From NCBI GenBank assembly GCA_024401225.1, contig JAKSLM010000005.1, positions 1-64,000 on the forward strand: a stretch of DNA of 64,000 nt. The letters are read 5' to 3'. A program made the translations under genes and the position numbers. The stretch comes from Bacteroidaceae bacterium (lineage in GTDB: Bacteria > Bacteroidota > Bacteroidia > Bacteroidales > Bacteroidaceae). The notes under the pieces are model-generated. The model had not been told where the DNA came from, searched no databases, and worked only from the letters and a program-made list of their open reading frames with translations. Positions 42,713 to 51,920 of this stretch are shown here, piece after piece (position 1 is the stretch's first letter; each line of letters begins with the position of its first letter).

Positions 42713-44143
42713 ATGGCCTCTTTGAAATCATTAGCGAAGGACACAGCAATATACGGTCTTTCGTCCATAGTGGGCAGATTCCTCAACTATCTGCTCGTAC
42801 CATTATACACACACTACATGCCTAAGGACTCGGGCGACTATGGTGTAAGCGTGAATATGTATGCCTACACGGCGTTGGCTCTTGTCATCCTCACCTTCGG
42901 CATGGAGACGACCCTGTTCCGCTTTGCCAACAAGGAGGACGAGAAGCCTGACACGGTGTTCTCGACTGCCTTTGCTACAGTCGCTACGCTGTGCGTGCTC
43001 TTCGCTGCTGGCATCTTCGGATTCATCACTCCTATATGCGACTCGCTCGGCTATTCCGACCATCATGAGTACGTGCTGATGATGGCTGCGGTAGTGGTGC
43101 TCGATGCGTTGCAGGCGTTGCCGTTCAGCTATCTCCGCTTCCAGAAGCGACCTATCAAGTTTGCATCGCTGAAGATGCTGTTCATCGTCTTCAACATCGC
43201 CCTGAATGTGTTGTACTTCATGATTCTGGGCAAGACTGAGGTGTTCTACGTGTTCTGCATCAATCTGTGGTGTACGGGCATCATCACCTTCTTCTTCATC
43301 CCCGACCTCTTTAGGATCAAGTGGCAGTTCGACCTTTCGCTACTCAAGCGAATGTTCAAGTACTCGTGGCCTATCCTTGTGCTTGGAGTGGCAGGCATCC
43401 TCAATCAGACTGCCGATAAGATCATCTTCCCTCTCGTATGCAGCGAAGCTGATGCAAAGGCGCAGCTCGGCGTGTATGGAGCATGCGTGAAGATTGCCAT
43501 GATCATGGCTATGATCACACAGGCGTTCCGCTATGCCTACGAGCCAATCGTGTTTGCAAAGAATAAGGATAAGGACTCGAAGGAGTACTATGCCCTGGCG
43601 ATGAAGTATTTCCTCATCTTCACCCTTCTCGCCTTCCTCGGCGTGATGGGTTACATGGATATCCTTCAGCGCATCATCGGTGCTGAGTATCGCGAAGGTC
43701 TCAAGTGTGTGCCTATCGTTATGGCTGCCGAGATCATGATGGGTGTGTACTTCAACCTCTCGTTCTGGTACAAGCTCATCGATAAGACCATCTGGGGCGC
43801 ATGGTTCTCCCTTGCAGGATGCGCTGTGCTTGTGGCCATCAACGTCATCTTCATCCCTGAGTACGGCTACATGGCTTGTGCATGGGGCGGATTTGCAGGC
43901 TACGCTACGTCGATGGTGCTTAGCTACATAGTAGGACAAGTGAAGAATCCTATACCTTATGCTATGGGTAGCATCATGACCTATGTGCTCATTGCATCGC
44001 TCTTCTTCGCTATTATGAGCTATCTGCCTAGTTTCATCGATTCCCCAATCGCTCGAATGGGTATAAATACATTATTAATTATAGCCTTCTTGGCACATAT
44101 TGTTTATCATGAAAAAATTCTTTCTTTCGTTCGTCGCCGCTAG
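42713..44143 (+). CDS. Polysaccharide flippase (MOP/Wzx-MurJ superfamily)
   Basis: The 476-residue membrane protein has about 12-14 hydrophobic segments. Its N-terminus (SLAKDTAIYGLSSIVGRFLNYLLVPLYTHYM) and the PFSYLRFQKRP loop are typical of oligosaccharide flippases (RfbX/Wzx type). It should move lipid-linked glycans across the inner membrane; no glycosyltransferases lie nearby to say which. The downstream peptidase gene starts 35 bp before its stop. Confidence 0.88.
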   Translation: MASLKSLAKDTAIYGLSSIVGRFLNYLLVPLYTHYMPKDSGDYGVSVNMYAYTALALVILTFGMETTLFRFANKEDEKPDTVFSTAFATVATLCVLFAAGIFGFITPICDSLGYSDHHEYVLMMAAVVVLDALQALPFSYLRFQKRPIKFASLKMLFIVFNIALNVLYFMILGKTEVFYVFCINLWCTGIITFFFIPDLFRIKWQFDLSLLKRMFKYSWPILVLGVAGILNQTADKIIFPLVCSEADAKAQLGVYGACVKIAMIMAMITQAFRYAYEPIVFAKNKDKDSKEYYALAMKYFLIFTLLAFLGVMGYMDILQRIIGAEYREGLKCVPIVMAAEIMMGVYFNLSFWYKLIDKTIWGAWFSLAGCAVLVAINVIFIPEYGYMACAWGGFAGYATSMVLSYIVGQVKNPIPYAMGSIMTYVLIASLFFAIMSYLPSFIDSPIARMGINTLLIIAFLAHIVYHEKILSFVRRR

Positions 44144-46241
44144 CTGCATCTGTCTCAGTGCGCTTGCTGACGAGGGTATGTGGGTGATTGGTAACATCTC
44201 CCAGCGTACAGATTCCGTGCTTCGTTCACTTGGATTGGAGCTCACTCCGGAGGAGCTCTACAGTAGCGAGAAACCATCGCTCAACGATGCCATCATCCAG
44301 TTGGGTGGCTTCTGCTCCGGTTCCATCGTCTCTGATCAGGGTCTGCTCTTCACCAACCACCACTGTGGTTACGATGCCATCCAGACTCACTCGAGCGTGA
44401 AGCACGACTACCTCAAAAACGGATTCTTCGCAAAGACGCTCAAGGATGAGCTTCCTAATGAGGATCTCTATGTGCTTTTCCATATCAAGACCATCGATGT
44501 GACCGACCGCATTCTCAGTCATATGCCTAAGAATGCCGACGCTGCAACTGAGGTGCAATACCTCGACTCCGTCTCACGTTCTATTTGTGATATGGTAACT
44601 GTTGAGAAAGAGGGCATCTATGGCGAGATCAACTCGTTCTACAAGGGCTCTAAGTTCTTCCTCAGCGTCTACCAGCGCTACGATGACGTCCGCCTCGTTG
44701 CTGCTCCTCCTCAGTGCCTCGGTAAGTATGGTGGCGATACTGACAACTGGATGTGGCCTCGCCAGACGTGCGACTTCTCCGTATTCCGCGTGTATGCAGG
44801 TCCAGACAATCTTCCTGCCAAGTACAGCGAGCACAATGTGCCTCTCAAGCCTATCAAGTACGCTAAGATCAGCACTCAGGGCTACAAGGCTGGCGACTAC
44901 TCGATGACTCTCGGTTATCCGGGCAGCACCGACCGCTACCTCAGCAGCTACGGCATCTACACCACTATGCATTGCACCAACGATGTTCGCTATCAGGTGC
45001 GTACCGTGAAGCTCGATGTCATGAAGGAGGCTATGCGTTCGAGCGACAAGCTTCGCATCATGTATGCCTCAAAGCAAGCCAGCAGTTCCAACTACTGGAA
45101 GTTCTCCCTCGGTCAGAACCAGGCTCTCGAGAATCTCAAGGTCATTGATGAGAAGCGTGCACTCGAGGCTAAGGTACAGGCTTGGATCGATGCCGACACC
45201 GTGGCTCATGCCCGTTATGTGGGTGTTCTCGACTCCATCAAGGTGATCAACGAGCGCAACTTCGACATCTACAAGACTTATAACATGTTCGTTGAGTCGT
45301 TCATCCAGGGTAGCGATATCCTCCAGTCGCTCGTGTATTATTGCTTCGGGCGCGTCGACTTCGGCAACAAGACCTTTGCTGAGGTGGTAGAGGAGACTTA
45401 CAAGGACATCGATGTACCTACCGATAAGGCTATCTTTGCTGCCCTCCTCAAGAACTACATTGAGAAGGTGCCTCTCAAGCAGTTCATCCCTTCTGTGATC
45501 CAGCATAATATCAATGAGCTTCACGGAGGTAATGTGGATGCGTATGTCGATCAGCTTTATGCCAACAGCGTGTTTGCCGATGCTGAGAAACTCAAGACTC
45601 TCAGAGGCATTGAGGATGCTGCCGACGATCCTATGTACGAGGCTGCAATCGATGTTCTCACTACCTTCATGCAGGCTAATGCTGCTCGCGAAGGTGCTGC
45701 TAAGTATGAGCGCTTGCTTGGTGAGGCTATCCGTGAGATGAACCACGACAAGGAGTACTACCCAGATGCCAACTTCACCATGCGTCTGAGCTACGGTATC
45801 TGCGAACCAATCCACTTCGCTCCTGGCACTACAGGCCTTAAGGAAGAAGCTACAAACCTTGTGACTACTCCTCAGTCGTTCCTCAACAAGCACGACAAAG
45901 AGCCTGACAACATGGACTACGAACTCATCGACCCTGTATACAAGTGGATGAAATCGGGCAAGTTCTCTCCTCAGTACATCGATAAGGCTACAGGCAAGCT
46001 CCCTCTCTGCTTCCTTACTACCAACGACATCACAGGTGGTAACTCCGGCTCGGGTATGTACGATGGCAAGGGCCGCATGATCGGTCTTGCATTCGATGGC
46101 AACTGGGAAGCAATGTCGGGCGACCTCAAGTTCGACGCCGACCTTCAGCGATGCATTGGTGTCGATATCCGTTGGGTGCTCAGCGTTCTCGATGACTATC
46201 TCGGTGCAAAGCGCCTCATCAAGGAGCTTGACATTGAGTAA
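44109..46241 (+). CDS. S46 dipeptidyl-peptidase, DPP7 type
   Basis: The 710-residue exported serine peptidase has a signal peptide ending ALA-DEGMW. The catalytic His is His85 (LLFTNHHCGYDAI) and the nucleophile is Ser646 (TGGNSGSGMYDG). Eighteen residues after the Ser the sequence reads FDGN. In S46 enzymes a Gly there marks DPP7 (hydrophobic P1), while Arg marks DPP11 (Asp/Glu P1), so a DPP7-like specificity is inferred. It removes dipeptides from peptides in the periplasm of amino-acid-fermenting Bacteroidales. The gene overlaps the flippase gene by 35 bp. Confidence 0.93.
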   Translation: MKKFFLSFVAASCICLSALADEGMWVIGNISQRTDSVLRSLGLELTPEELYSSEKPSLNDAIIQLGGFCSGSIVSDQGLLFTNHHCGYDAIQTHSSVKHDYLKNGFFAKTLKDELPNEDLYVLFHIKTIDVTDRILSHMPKNADAATEVQYLDSVSRSICDMVTVEKEGIYGEINSFYKGSKFFLSVYQRYDDVRLVAAPPQCLGKYGGDTDNWMWPRQTCDFSVFRVYAGPDNLPAKYSEHNVPLKPIKYAKISTQGYKAGDYSMTLGYPGSTDRYLSSYGIYTTMHCTNDVRYQVRTVKLDVMKEAMRSSDKLRIMYASKQASSSNYWKFSLGQNQALENLKVIDEKRALEAKVQAWIDADTVAHARYVGVLDSIKVINERNFDIYKTYNMFVESFIQGSDILQSLVYYCFGRVDFGNKTFAEVVEETYKDIDVPTDKAIFAALLKNYIEKVPLKQFIPSVIQHNINELHGGNVDAYVDQLYANSVFADAEKLKTLRGIEDAADDPMYEAAIDVLTTFMQANAAREGAAKYERLLGEAIREMNHDKEYYPDANFTMRLSYGICEPIHFAPGTTGLKEEATNLVTTPQSFLNKHDKEPDNMDYELIDPVYKWMKSGKFSPQYIDKATGKLPLCFLTTNDITGGNSGSGMYDGKGRMIGLAFDGNWEAMSGDLKFDADLQRCIGVDIRWVLSVLDDYLGAKRLIKELDIE

Positions 46242-46350
46242 GCACTTATAGCATTTCTATCTTTTCTGGTTTTTCTAGCACTTCTATCCTTTCTAGAACA
46301 TCTAGTTTTTCTGGAAAATACAGAGCAAAACTCTTAAAAAAATAAAAAAG

Positions 46351-46382
46351 TCCCGAAACACGATTGATGTTTCGGGATTTTT
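46351..46382 (+). terminator. Terminator after the DPP7-type gene
   Basis: TCCCGAAAC (46351-46359) pairs perfectly with GTTTCGGGA (46369-46377), followed by TTTTT. The metK promoter begins 3 bp later. Confidence 0.9.
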
Positions 46383-46385
46383 GCT

Positions 46386-46393
46386 TACCTTTG
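46386..46393 (+). promoter_or_regulatory. -7 promoter element of metK
   Basis: TACCTTTG; transcription from here would place the SAM-II-like element near the 5' end of a ~150-nt leader. Confidence 0.7.
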
Positions 46394-46408
46394 CACCCGT
46401 TTTCAAAA

Positions 46409-46460
46409 TGTGGATAGATTTGGGCTGCTTGCAACCACAGTAAAAAATGCTAAAACGACA
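46409..46460 (+). ncRNA. SAM-II riboswitch (putative) upstream of metK
   Basis: P1 arms are TGTGG (46409-46413) and CCACA (46435-46439). Between them lie ATAGATTTGGGC and GCTTGCAA; after P1 comes a purine-rich stretch and TGCTAAAA (46448-46455). This order (stem, GATTT, TTGCAA, closing stem, AAA-rich, GCTAAAA) is that of the compact H-type pseudoknot of SAM-II aptamers. SAM-II binds S-adenosylmethionine and usually lowers translation of methionine genes, so here it would give product feedback on MetK. Called by eye; an Rfam covariance search would decide. Confidence 0.75.
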
Positions 46461-46494
46461 AAGCCATGCTCCAACGTTGTTGGTGCTTTGCCGG
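46458..46494 (+). promoter_or_regulatory. Leader hairpin between the aptamer and metK
   Basis: CAAAGC and CCAAC on the 5' side pair with GTTGG and GCTTTG on the 3' side around GTT. It is not followed by a T-run, so it is more likely part of an expression platform or a stabilising element than a terminator. Confidence 0.5.
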
Positions 46495-46549
46495 TGCATT
46501 ATTCCCAACGTCTTTCCCCATATATTTATTAACTATTTAATTTAATAAT

Positions 46550-47869
46550 ATGGGTTATTTATTTACATCAGAATCAGTTTCTGAAGGCCATCCAGACAAG
46601 GTGGCCGACCAGATCAGCGACGCTGTACTGGACAATCTTTTAGCTTACGATTCTTCATCAAAGGTGGCATGCGAGACTCTCGTTACCACTGGCCAGGTAG
46701 TTCTTGCTGGTGAGGTAAAGAGCAAAGCTTACATCGACCTCCAGGAGGTGGCACGTACCACTATCAAGAAGATCGGTTACACAAAGTCGTCCTACATGTT
46801 CGATGGCGACAGCTGCGGCGTGTTCAATGCCATCCATGAGCAGAGTGGTGACATCAACCGAGGCGTGGAGCGCGAGAATCCTGACGATCAGGGTGCTGGC
46901 GACCAGGGTATGATGTTCGGTTATGCAACCAACGAGACCGAGAATTACATGCCACTCTCACTCGACCTCTCTCACCGCATTCTCCGCGTGCTTGCTGACA
47001 TTCGCCGTGAGGAGAAGGATATGACCTACCTCCGCAAGGGCAAGGTGACAAGCTACCTCCGTCCTGATGCCAAGAGTCAGGTCACTATCGAGTATGGCGA
47101 TGATGGCAAGCCAAAGCGCATTCACACCATCGTGGTGTCTACTCAGCACGATGAGTTTGTACAGCCAGCTGAGCCTACAGCCGAGGCTCGTCTCGAAGCC
47201 GACAAGCAGATGCTTGCTCGCATCAAGGAGGACGTGATCAGTATCCTCATCCCACGCGTAGTGGCTGAGATAGGCAGCGAGGACATCAAGGCTCTCTTCA
47301 ACGATGACATCATCTACCATGTCAACCCTACAGGCAAGTTCGTGATCGGCGGTCCTCATGGTGACACAGGTCTTACAGGCCGCAAGATCATCGTCGATAC
47401 CTACGGAGGCAAGGGTGCCCACGGTGGAGGAGCCTTCTCGGGCAAGGATCCAAGCAAGGTGGACCGTAGTGCTGCATATGCAGCTCGCCACATTGCGAAG
47501 AACATGGTTGCTGCAGGCGTAGCCGATGAGATGCTTGTGCAGATCAGCTATGCTATTGGTGTGGCTAAGCCAATCAGCATCTATGTCGATACTTACGGCA
47601 AGAGCAATGTACAGCTTTCCGATGGTGAGATTGCTACCAAGATAAGTGAGATCTTCGACCTCCGTCCTAAGAAGATCGAGGAGCGCCTTCAGCTTCGCAA
47701 ACCAATCTACGAGGAGACAGCACGCTATGGTCACTTCGGTCGTGAACCAAAGACTATCACGCGCCACTTCGACAATCGCTATGCTGGACCTAAGGATATT
47801 GAGGTTGAACTCTTCACATGGGAGAAGCTCGACTACGTGGATACCATCAAAAAAGAATTCGCTCTGTAG
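46550..47869 (+). CDS. metK: S-adenosylmethionine synthetase
   Basis: The 439-residue enzyme makes SAM from methionine and ATP. Motifs: [22 protein letters not shown] at the N-terminus, [16 protein letters not shown] (methionine/ATP site), [21 protein letters not shown], and [16 protein letters not shown]. It is longer than E. coli MetK (384), with an insert around residues 160-215 as is usual in Bacteroidetes. A SAM-II-like element controls it, linking it functionally to the sulfur operon at 24-30 kb. Confidence 0.97.
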   Translation: MGYLFTSESVSEGHPDKVADQISDAVLDNLLAYDSSSKVACETLVTTGQVVLAGEVKSKAYIDLQEVARTTIKKIGYTKSSYMFDGDSCGVFNAIHEQSGDINRGVERENPDDQGAGDQGMMFGYATNETENYMPLSLDLSHRILRVLADIRREEKDMTYLRKGKVTSYLRPDAKSQVTIEYGDDGKPKRIHTIVVSTQHDEFVQPAEPTAEARLEADKQMLARIKEDVISILIPRVVAEIGSEDIKALFNDDIIYHVNPTGKFVIGGPHGDTGLTGRKIIVDTYGGKGAHGGGAFSGKDPSKVDRSAAYAARHIAKNMVAAGVADEMLVQISYAIGVAKPISIYVDTYGKSNVQLSDGEIATKISEIFDLRPKKIEERLQLRKPIYEETARYGHFGREPKTITRHFDNRYAGPKDIEVELFTWEKLDYVDTIKKEFAL

Positions 47870-47870
47870 T

Positions 47871-47942
47871 CTCTCCACTCTTCCCTCTAACCTCTCCACT
47901 CTCATCTCTCCACTTTAACCTCTCACCTCTCAACTCTCCACT
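47871..47942. repeat. 7-bp tandem array (CTCTCCA / CTCTAAC / CTTTAAC)
   Basis: Ten heptamers in strict register between the metK stop and the DUF4271 gene. The same unit types recur at 52862-52917. Confidence 0.95.
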
Positions 47943-47972
47943 AAAAAATTGTCCCCCGACTACGATAGCATA

Positions 47973-48731
47973 ATGACAGCCGTCGACTCCAACGTCATCA
48001 ACCGTTCGGAGTACTACGCAATAGGCAAGGGCTTGCCCGACCATGGAACTCCCATGGCCGAGCGCCCTTATACTGTGGGCGGCGATAACTACGTGATCGT
48101 GGGTGTGCTGGTAGTAATCCTGATGCTTGCTGTGGTTCTGCATCGCAGCCGCTTGTCGTTCTTCTACCGCATGAAGGAGTTTTTTGCTGTTAGGCGACAG
48201 TTTGCTGAGGAAAACATCCAGAGCAGTACGAGCGATAGCACCAATGTGTTTTTGCTCACCAGCGTCTGTGCCCTTTCCCTCAGTCTTGTGCTTTTCAACC
48301 GCTTGTCGCAGACCATGGGGTTCACACCCGCCTACGAGATGCCGTACTGGCTTTTTGCAGCGGGCTATGTGCTCTTTGTGGCGCTGATTTACTTCAAGGC
48401 ATGGTTGTATGTACTGGTCAATTGGGTGTTCTTCGACCGTGAGTCGAACAAGAAGTGGATCTCCGGCTATCTGCTGCTTACGGCCCTCCTGGCCTACCTT
48501 ATTTTCCCCGTTTCGCTGATTGACATTTTTGTAGCGAATAGTAATCTCGTGGTTGCAATTAGCATGTTTATAGTCATCATTGCCTATGAAATGTTATTGC
48601 TTTTCAGGCTATTTGCTATTTTTAGGACAAAAAAGTATGGCAATGTGCTACTTTTTTTGTACTTTTGCAGCGTCGAAATGGTTCCCGCAATTGTGCTGGG
48701 ACATACATTATACTTGCTTAAAGGCAATTAA
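47973..48731 (+). CDS. DUF4271 integral membrane protein
   Basis: The protein has 252 residues from the ATG at 47973 (an in-frame TTG at 47949 would add eight). Five to six hydrophobic segments follow a ~35-residue soluble start, with the DUF4271-like YFKAWLYVLVNWVFFD and a last helix ending LGHTLYLLKGN. Function is unknown. In Bacteroidetes this family is often beside hemD, as here (23 bp spacing), which suggests co-transcription. Confidence 0.82.
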   Translation: MTAVDSNVINRSEYYAIGKGLPDHGTPMAERPYTVGGDNYVIVGVLVVILMLAVVLHRSRLSFFYRMKEFFAVRRQFAEENIQSSTSDSTNVFLLTSVCALSLSLVLFNRLSQTMGFTPAYEMPYWLFAAGYVLFVALIYFKAWLYVLVNWVFFDRESNKKWISGYLLLTALLAYLIFPVSLIDIFVANSNLVVAISMFIVIIAYEMLLLFRLFAIFRTKKYGNVLLFLYFCSVEMVPAIVLGHTLYLLKGN

Positions 48732-48754
48732 TTCGGTAAAAATTTAGTTTTCTG

Positions 48755-49492
48755 ATGGTAAAAAAGATTTTAGTTTCACAGCCAAAACCACAAACAGAGA
48801 AGTCTCCTTATTTTGATGTAGCTGAGAAGTATAACGTGGACATAGTGTTTCGTCCATTCATCAAGGTAGAGTCAATGACTGCAAAGGATTTCCGTCAGCA
48901 GAAAGTCTCAATTCCTGGACACACGGCGATTGTTTTTACATCACGACATGCTATCGATCATTTTTTTAATCTTTGCAAGGAGTTACGCGTCAATATTCCT
49001 GACGGCATGAAGTATTTCTGCGTATCGGAGCAGGTATCGCTCTACATTCAGAAGTATGTACAGTACAGGAAGCGCAAGAACTTCTTCCCTGAGACAGGCA
49101 TCCTCGCCGACCTCATCCCAATCATGATCAAGCATAAGGCAGAGAACTATTTCGTGCCACTGTCGTCCATACATAGCGACGACCTCGCCAACACGCTCGA
49201 TGAGGCAGGACTCCAGCACGATGAGGCTGTGATGTACTATACTGTCAGCAACGATTTTGCTCCCGATGAGGCATTCGACTACGACCTGCTCGTGTTCTTC
49301 TCGCCTGAGGGTATCAACTCGCTCATGAAGAACTTCCCAGACTTCCAGCAGGGCAACATCGGCATCGCTTGCCTTGGCACAAAAACCATCAAGGCTGCTA
49401 TGGATGCAGGCCTCAGAGTCGACCTTCAGCCTACTCCAGAACTTCGCAGCGTGCCAGCCATGATCGAAGCATGGATTAAGCAGAACTCTTAA
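48755..49492 (+). CDS. hemD: Uroporphyrinogen-III synthase
   Basis: The 245-residue protein has two alternating Rossmann-like lobes: VFTSRHAIDHFFNLC in the first and DLLVFFSPEGINSLMKNF with GIACLGTKTIKAAMDAGL in the second, the weakly conserved HemD signature. It closes hydroxymethylbilane to uroporphyrinogen III for haem or sirohaem. A TACTTTTG within the DUF4271 gene (48660-48667) could act as an internal promoter. rnpA follows after 72 bp. Confidence 0.85.
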   Translation: MVKKILVSQPKPQTEKSPYFDVAEKYNVDIVFRPFIKVESMTAKDFRQQKVSIPGHTAIVFTSRHAIDHFFNLCKELRVNIPDGMKYFCVSEQVSLYIQKYVQYRKRKNFFPETGILADLIPIMIKHKAENYFVPLSSIHSDDLANTLDEAGLQHDEAVMYYTVSNDFAPDEAFDYDLLVFFSPEGINSLMKNFPDFQQGNIGIACLGTKTIKAAMDAGLRVDLQPTPELRSVPAMIEAWIKQNS

Positions 49493-49564
49493 GCACCGTC
49501 TATCTCCCCCTTGCCGGCAATACTGCCGAATGGCGGGGACTACAAATATCCTAATCAACCAGAG

Positions 49565-49969
49565 ATGATGGACAATACTTTTTGCAAGGCTGAACGCCTG
49601 AACAGTAAGTTGGTAATAGATAAACTATTCGCAGGAGGAAACGGCTCAATGGCTGTATTCCCCCTGCGAGTTGTTTTTATGAAGATAGAGCGCGATGCTC
49701 AGTCTCCAGCCGACGATGCTGCTCCTTTGGCCTCTATCCTCATCTCTGTACCCAAGAAGCGCTTCCACCATGCTGTGGACCGCAACCGTATGAAACGCCA
49801 GGTCAGAGAAGCCTATAGGACGCAGAAATCCATCCTTTGGGATAGTATTGCCGATCGTGACTTCCGCCTTGCCATCGCCTTCATCTGCATCACCGACAAG
49901 CCTGTACCTACCCGCACCGTATTCAAGGCGGTCCACAAGGCTCTGGTACGCATAGCCGAGAAGGTGTAA
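49565..49969 (+). CDS. rnpA: Ribonuclease P protein component
   Basis: The 134-residue basic protein has the RNR signature [14 protein letters not shown] and the N-terminal [20 protein letters not shown] block. It helps RNase P RNA mature tRNA 5' ends. The ATG at 49565 is chosen because the residues encoded upstream of it (from 49511) do not match the family start. yidD follows after 29 bp, the usual rnpA-yidD order, although rpmH is absent. Confidence 0.93.
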   Translation: MMDNTFCKAERLNSKLVIDKLFAGGNGSMAVFPLRVVFMKIERDAQSPADDAAPLASILISVPKKRFHHAVDRNRMKRQVREAYRTQKSILWDSIADRDFRLAIAFICITDKPVPTRTVFKAVHKALVRIAEKV

Positions 49970-49998
49970 TATATAGTTACCTTATACCATCTATCCCT

Positions 49999-50238
49999 AT
50001 GCCTATAATAAAAATCATCAGCAAAATCTTTTCCATGATTCTGCTGATGCCTATATATTTCTATCGTAAGTGCATTTCGCCGTACACGCCTCCTTCATGT
50101 CGCTTCACGCCCACATGTTCAGCCTATGCTGTCGAGGCCATCAAGAAACACGGCCCTATTTACGGTCTTTACCTTTCGGTCCGCCGAATCCTCCGTTGCC
50201 ATCCATGGGGCGGAAGTGGTTACGATCCTGTCCCTTGA
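49999..50238 (+). CDS. yidD: Membrane protein insertion efficiency factor YidD
   Basis: The 79-residue protein has an amphipathic N-terminus and the conserved core [27 protein letters not shown], ending [17 protein letters not shown]. It associates with the inner membrane and aids YidC-dependent insertion. The last 83 bp (50156-50238), encoding the conserved [11 protein letters not shown], overlap in antisense the 3' end of the rlmL-type gene. Confidence 0.93.
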   Translation: MPIIKIISKIFSMILLMPIYFYRKCISPYTPPSCRFTPTCSAYAVEAIKKHGPIYGLYLSVRRILRCHPWGGSGYDPVP

Positions 50239-51856
50239 ATCCGCGGTCCTTACCTCCCTTGGAGTCTTTTCCGCCTCTGAAGTCACGATCCTTGCCACCC
50301 TTGAAATCTTTGCCGCCCTTAGGACCTCCGAAGTTCTTACCTTCGCGTGGAGCCTTGCTTTCGCGGCGCTCGCGTGCTTCAAACACGCGTCGGTCACCCC
50401 ATTTGCCAAGGTGACGGCTTATGATCTCTGCCTCTTCTGCATCCTCTGCCTCAAAGAATGAGCGGCGTTCAGCCATTCTATCCTCGCGGCTGTTTTCCTT
50501 GTAGCCTTCGCTTGAGGCATATTTGCTGCGGCGCTGGTTGTCGCGGTTCTCTTCCTTCTTGCGACGCTCGTCCTTGAAAGGCTTCGACTTGAAGTAGTGC
50601 TCCTCCTTTGCCTTTGCGCGGTCCTCCTCGCTCTCGTCATCATGCTTCTTGTGAGGCTTGAATCGGAGGTTGCGCTCGCGGTCCTCCTCAGTCTTGATGT
50701 CCAGACCTTCCTCGCGGCGCTCCTTGAGCTTGCCGTCGAAAACCTGATACTTGCGGAATTCGCACTCCAGTGCTCCGTTGAAGAGGGCAAAGCGAGTCGA
50801 TGGGCGGAAACCAATCTTTGCAAAGCATTCCTCCTTGTAGGTGATGATCCATGCATCATTGCCTACGAAGTTCTTCTTCAGGCGCTGGCCGATGGTCTCG
50901 TACAGGCCGAGGAGGTCGTCGGTTGTGATGCGCTCGCCGTAAGGAGGGTTAGTGATCATGATTGCCTTCTCGCGTGGCTCTTCAAACTCGTAGAAGTCTC
51001 GCTGCTCTATGTCTACCACCTTGTTGACGCCAGCATTGCGAGCGTTCTCTATGGCTATCTGCACAGCCTGGCGGTTGATGTCGTATCCGTATATCTTATG
51101 GTCGAAGTCGCGCTCCTCGCTGTCATCGTTGTAGATGCGGTCGAAGAGGTCCTCATCAAAATCCTTCCACTTCTCGAAAGCATACTCCTTGCGGAACACG
51201 CCCGGATAGATGTTCATTGCTATCAGGGCAGCCTCGATGAGGATAGTGCCCGATCCGCAGAATGGGTCGATGAGGTCGCACTCGCCGTTCCATCCTGTCA
51301 GCATGATCATACCTGCTGCCAGCACCTCGTTGATAGGCGCAGCCACTGTGTTGGTCTTGTAACCGCGTATGTGGAGGCTCTCGCCGCTCGAGTCGAGCGA
51401 GATGGTCACATCAGTCTCAGCAATGTGTACATTGATGCGAAGGTCAGGGTTGGTGATGGCTACGTTAGGTCGGTCGCCAGTCTTCTCACGCCAGTAGTCA
51501 GCGATGGCATCCTTCACGCGGTAAGCCACAAACTTGGAGTGGCGGAACTTCTCCGAGAACACTACCGAGTCGATGAGGAAAGTCGTGTTGCTGTCCATCC
51601 ACTGGCTCCAGTCCATCTTCTTTACCACCTCGTACACCTCGTCGGCATCCGTTGCCTTAAACTCTTTGATAGGCTTGAGGATCTTGACTGCCGTACGAGT
51701 GCAGAAGTTTGCCTTGTACAGCATCTCCTTGTCGCCTGTGAAACCCACCATTCGGCGTCCTATCTCAACGTTGTTGGCACCAAGGTTGATCAGTTCCTTT
51801 GCAAGCACTTCTTCGAGCCCCTGAAAGGTTTTTGCTACTATTTTGAATTCTTCCAT
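50156..51856 (-). CDS. rlmL: THUMP-domain 23S rRNA (guanine-N2) methyltransferase with long charged tail
   Basis: The 566-residue protein has an N-terminal ferredoxin-like/THUMP part (residues ~1-160) and a Rossmann methyltransferase domain with [18 protein letters not shown] (SAM site) and the catalytic TNPPYGER. The core ends near residue 377. It corresponds to the RlmL half of E. coli RlmKL, methylating G2445 (by family). The last ~189 residues are a Lys/Arg/Glu-rich stretch followed by an RGG-like part with repeated GGKD units and are likely disordered and RNA-binding. The stop lies inside yidD on the other strand. Confidence 0.88.
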   Translation of the reverse strand: MEEFKIVAKTFQGLEEVLAKELINLGANNVEIGRRMVGFTGDKEMLYKANFCTRTAVKILKPIKEFKATDADEVYEVVKKMDWSQWMDSNTTFLIDSVVFSEKFRHSKFVAYRVKDAIADYWREKTGDRPNVAITNPDLRINVHIAETDVTISLDSSGESLHIRGYKTNTVAAPINEVLAAGMIMLTGWNGECDLIDPFCGSGTILIEAALIAMNIYPGVFRKEYAFEKWKDFDEDLFDRIYNDDSEERDFDHKIYGYDINRQAVQIAIENARNAGVNKVVDIEQRDFYEFEEPREKAIMITNPPYGERITTDDLLGLYETIGQRLKKNFVGNDAWIITYKEECFAKIGFRPSTRFALFNGALECEFRKYQVFDGKLKERREEGLDIKTEEDRERNLRFKPHKKHDDESEEDRAKAKEEHYFKSKPFKDERRKKEENRDNQRRSKYASSEGYKENSREDRMAERRSFFEAEDAEEAEIISRHLGKWGDRRVFEARERRESKAPREGKNFGGPKGGKDFKGGKDRDFRGGKDSKGGKDRGFKGQDRNHFRPMDGNGGFGGPKGKDRK

Positions 51857-51920
51857 ATTTGGATTTTTATCTGTTTTGTCGTCTAAGGTTTTGGGATACT
51901 TTCAACTTCTTACTTCAATA

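Larger units (their letters stand above)
46242..46549 (+). other. Spacer between the DPP7-type gene and metK
   Basis: No gene. In order: a degenerate TTTCTATC/TTTTCTAG array with roughly 9-bp spacing (46250-46320), a terminator (46351-46382), the metK -7 element (46386-46393), a SAM-II-like aptamer (46409-46460) and a further hairpin before the ATG. Confidence 0.85.

Noticed and set aside
45069..45893. 274-residue minus-strand ORF
   Set aside because: Antisense to the S46 peptidase gene; no motif or start context.
50597..51886. 429-residue plus-strand ORF
   Set aside because: Antisense to the methyltransferase gene, whose catalytic motifs are clear.
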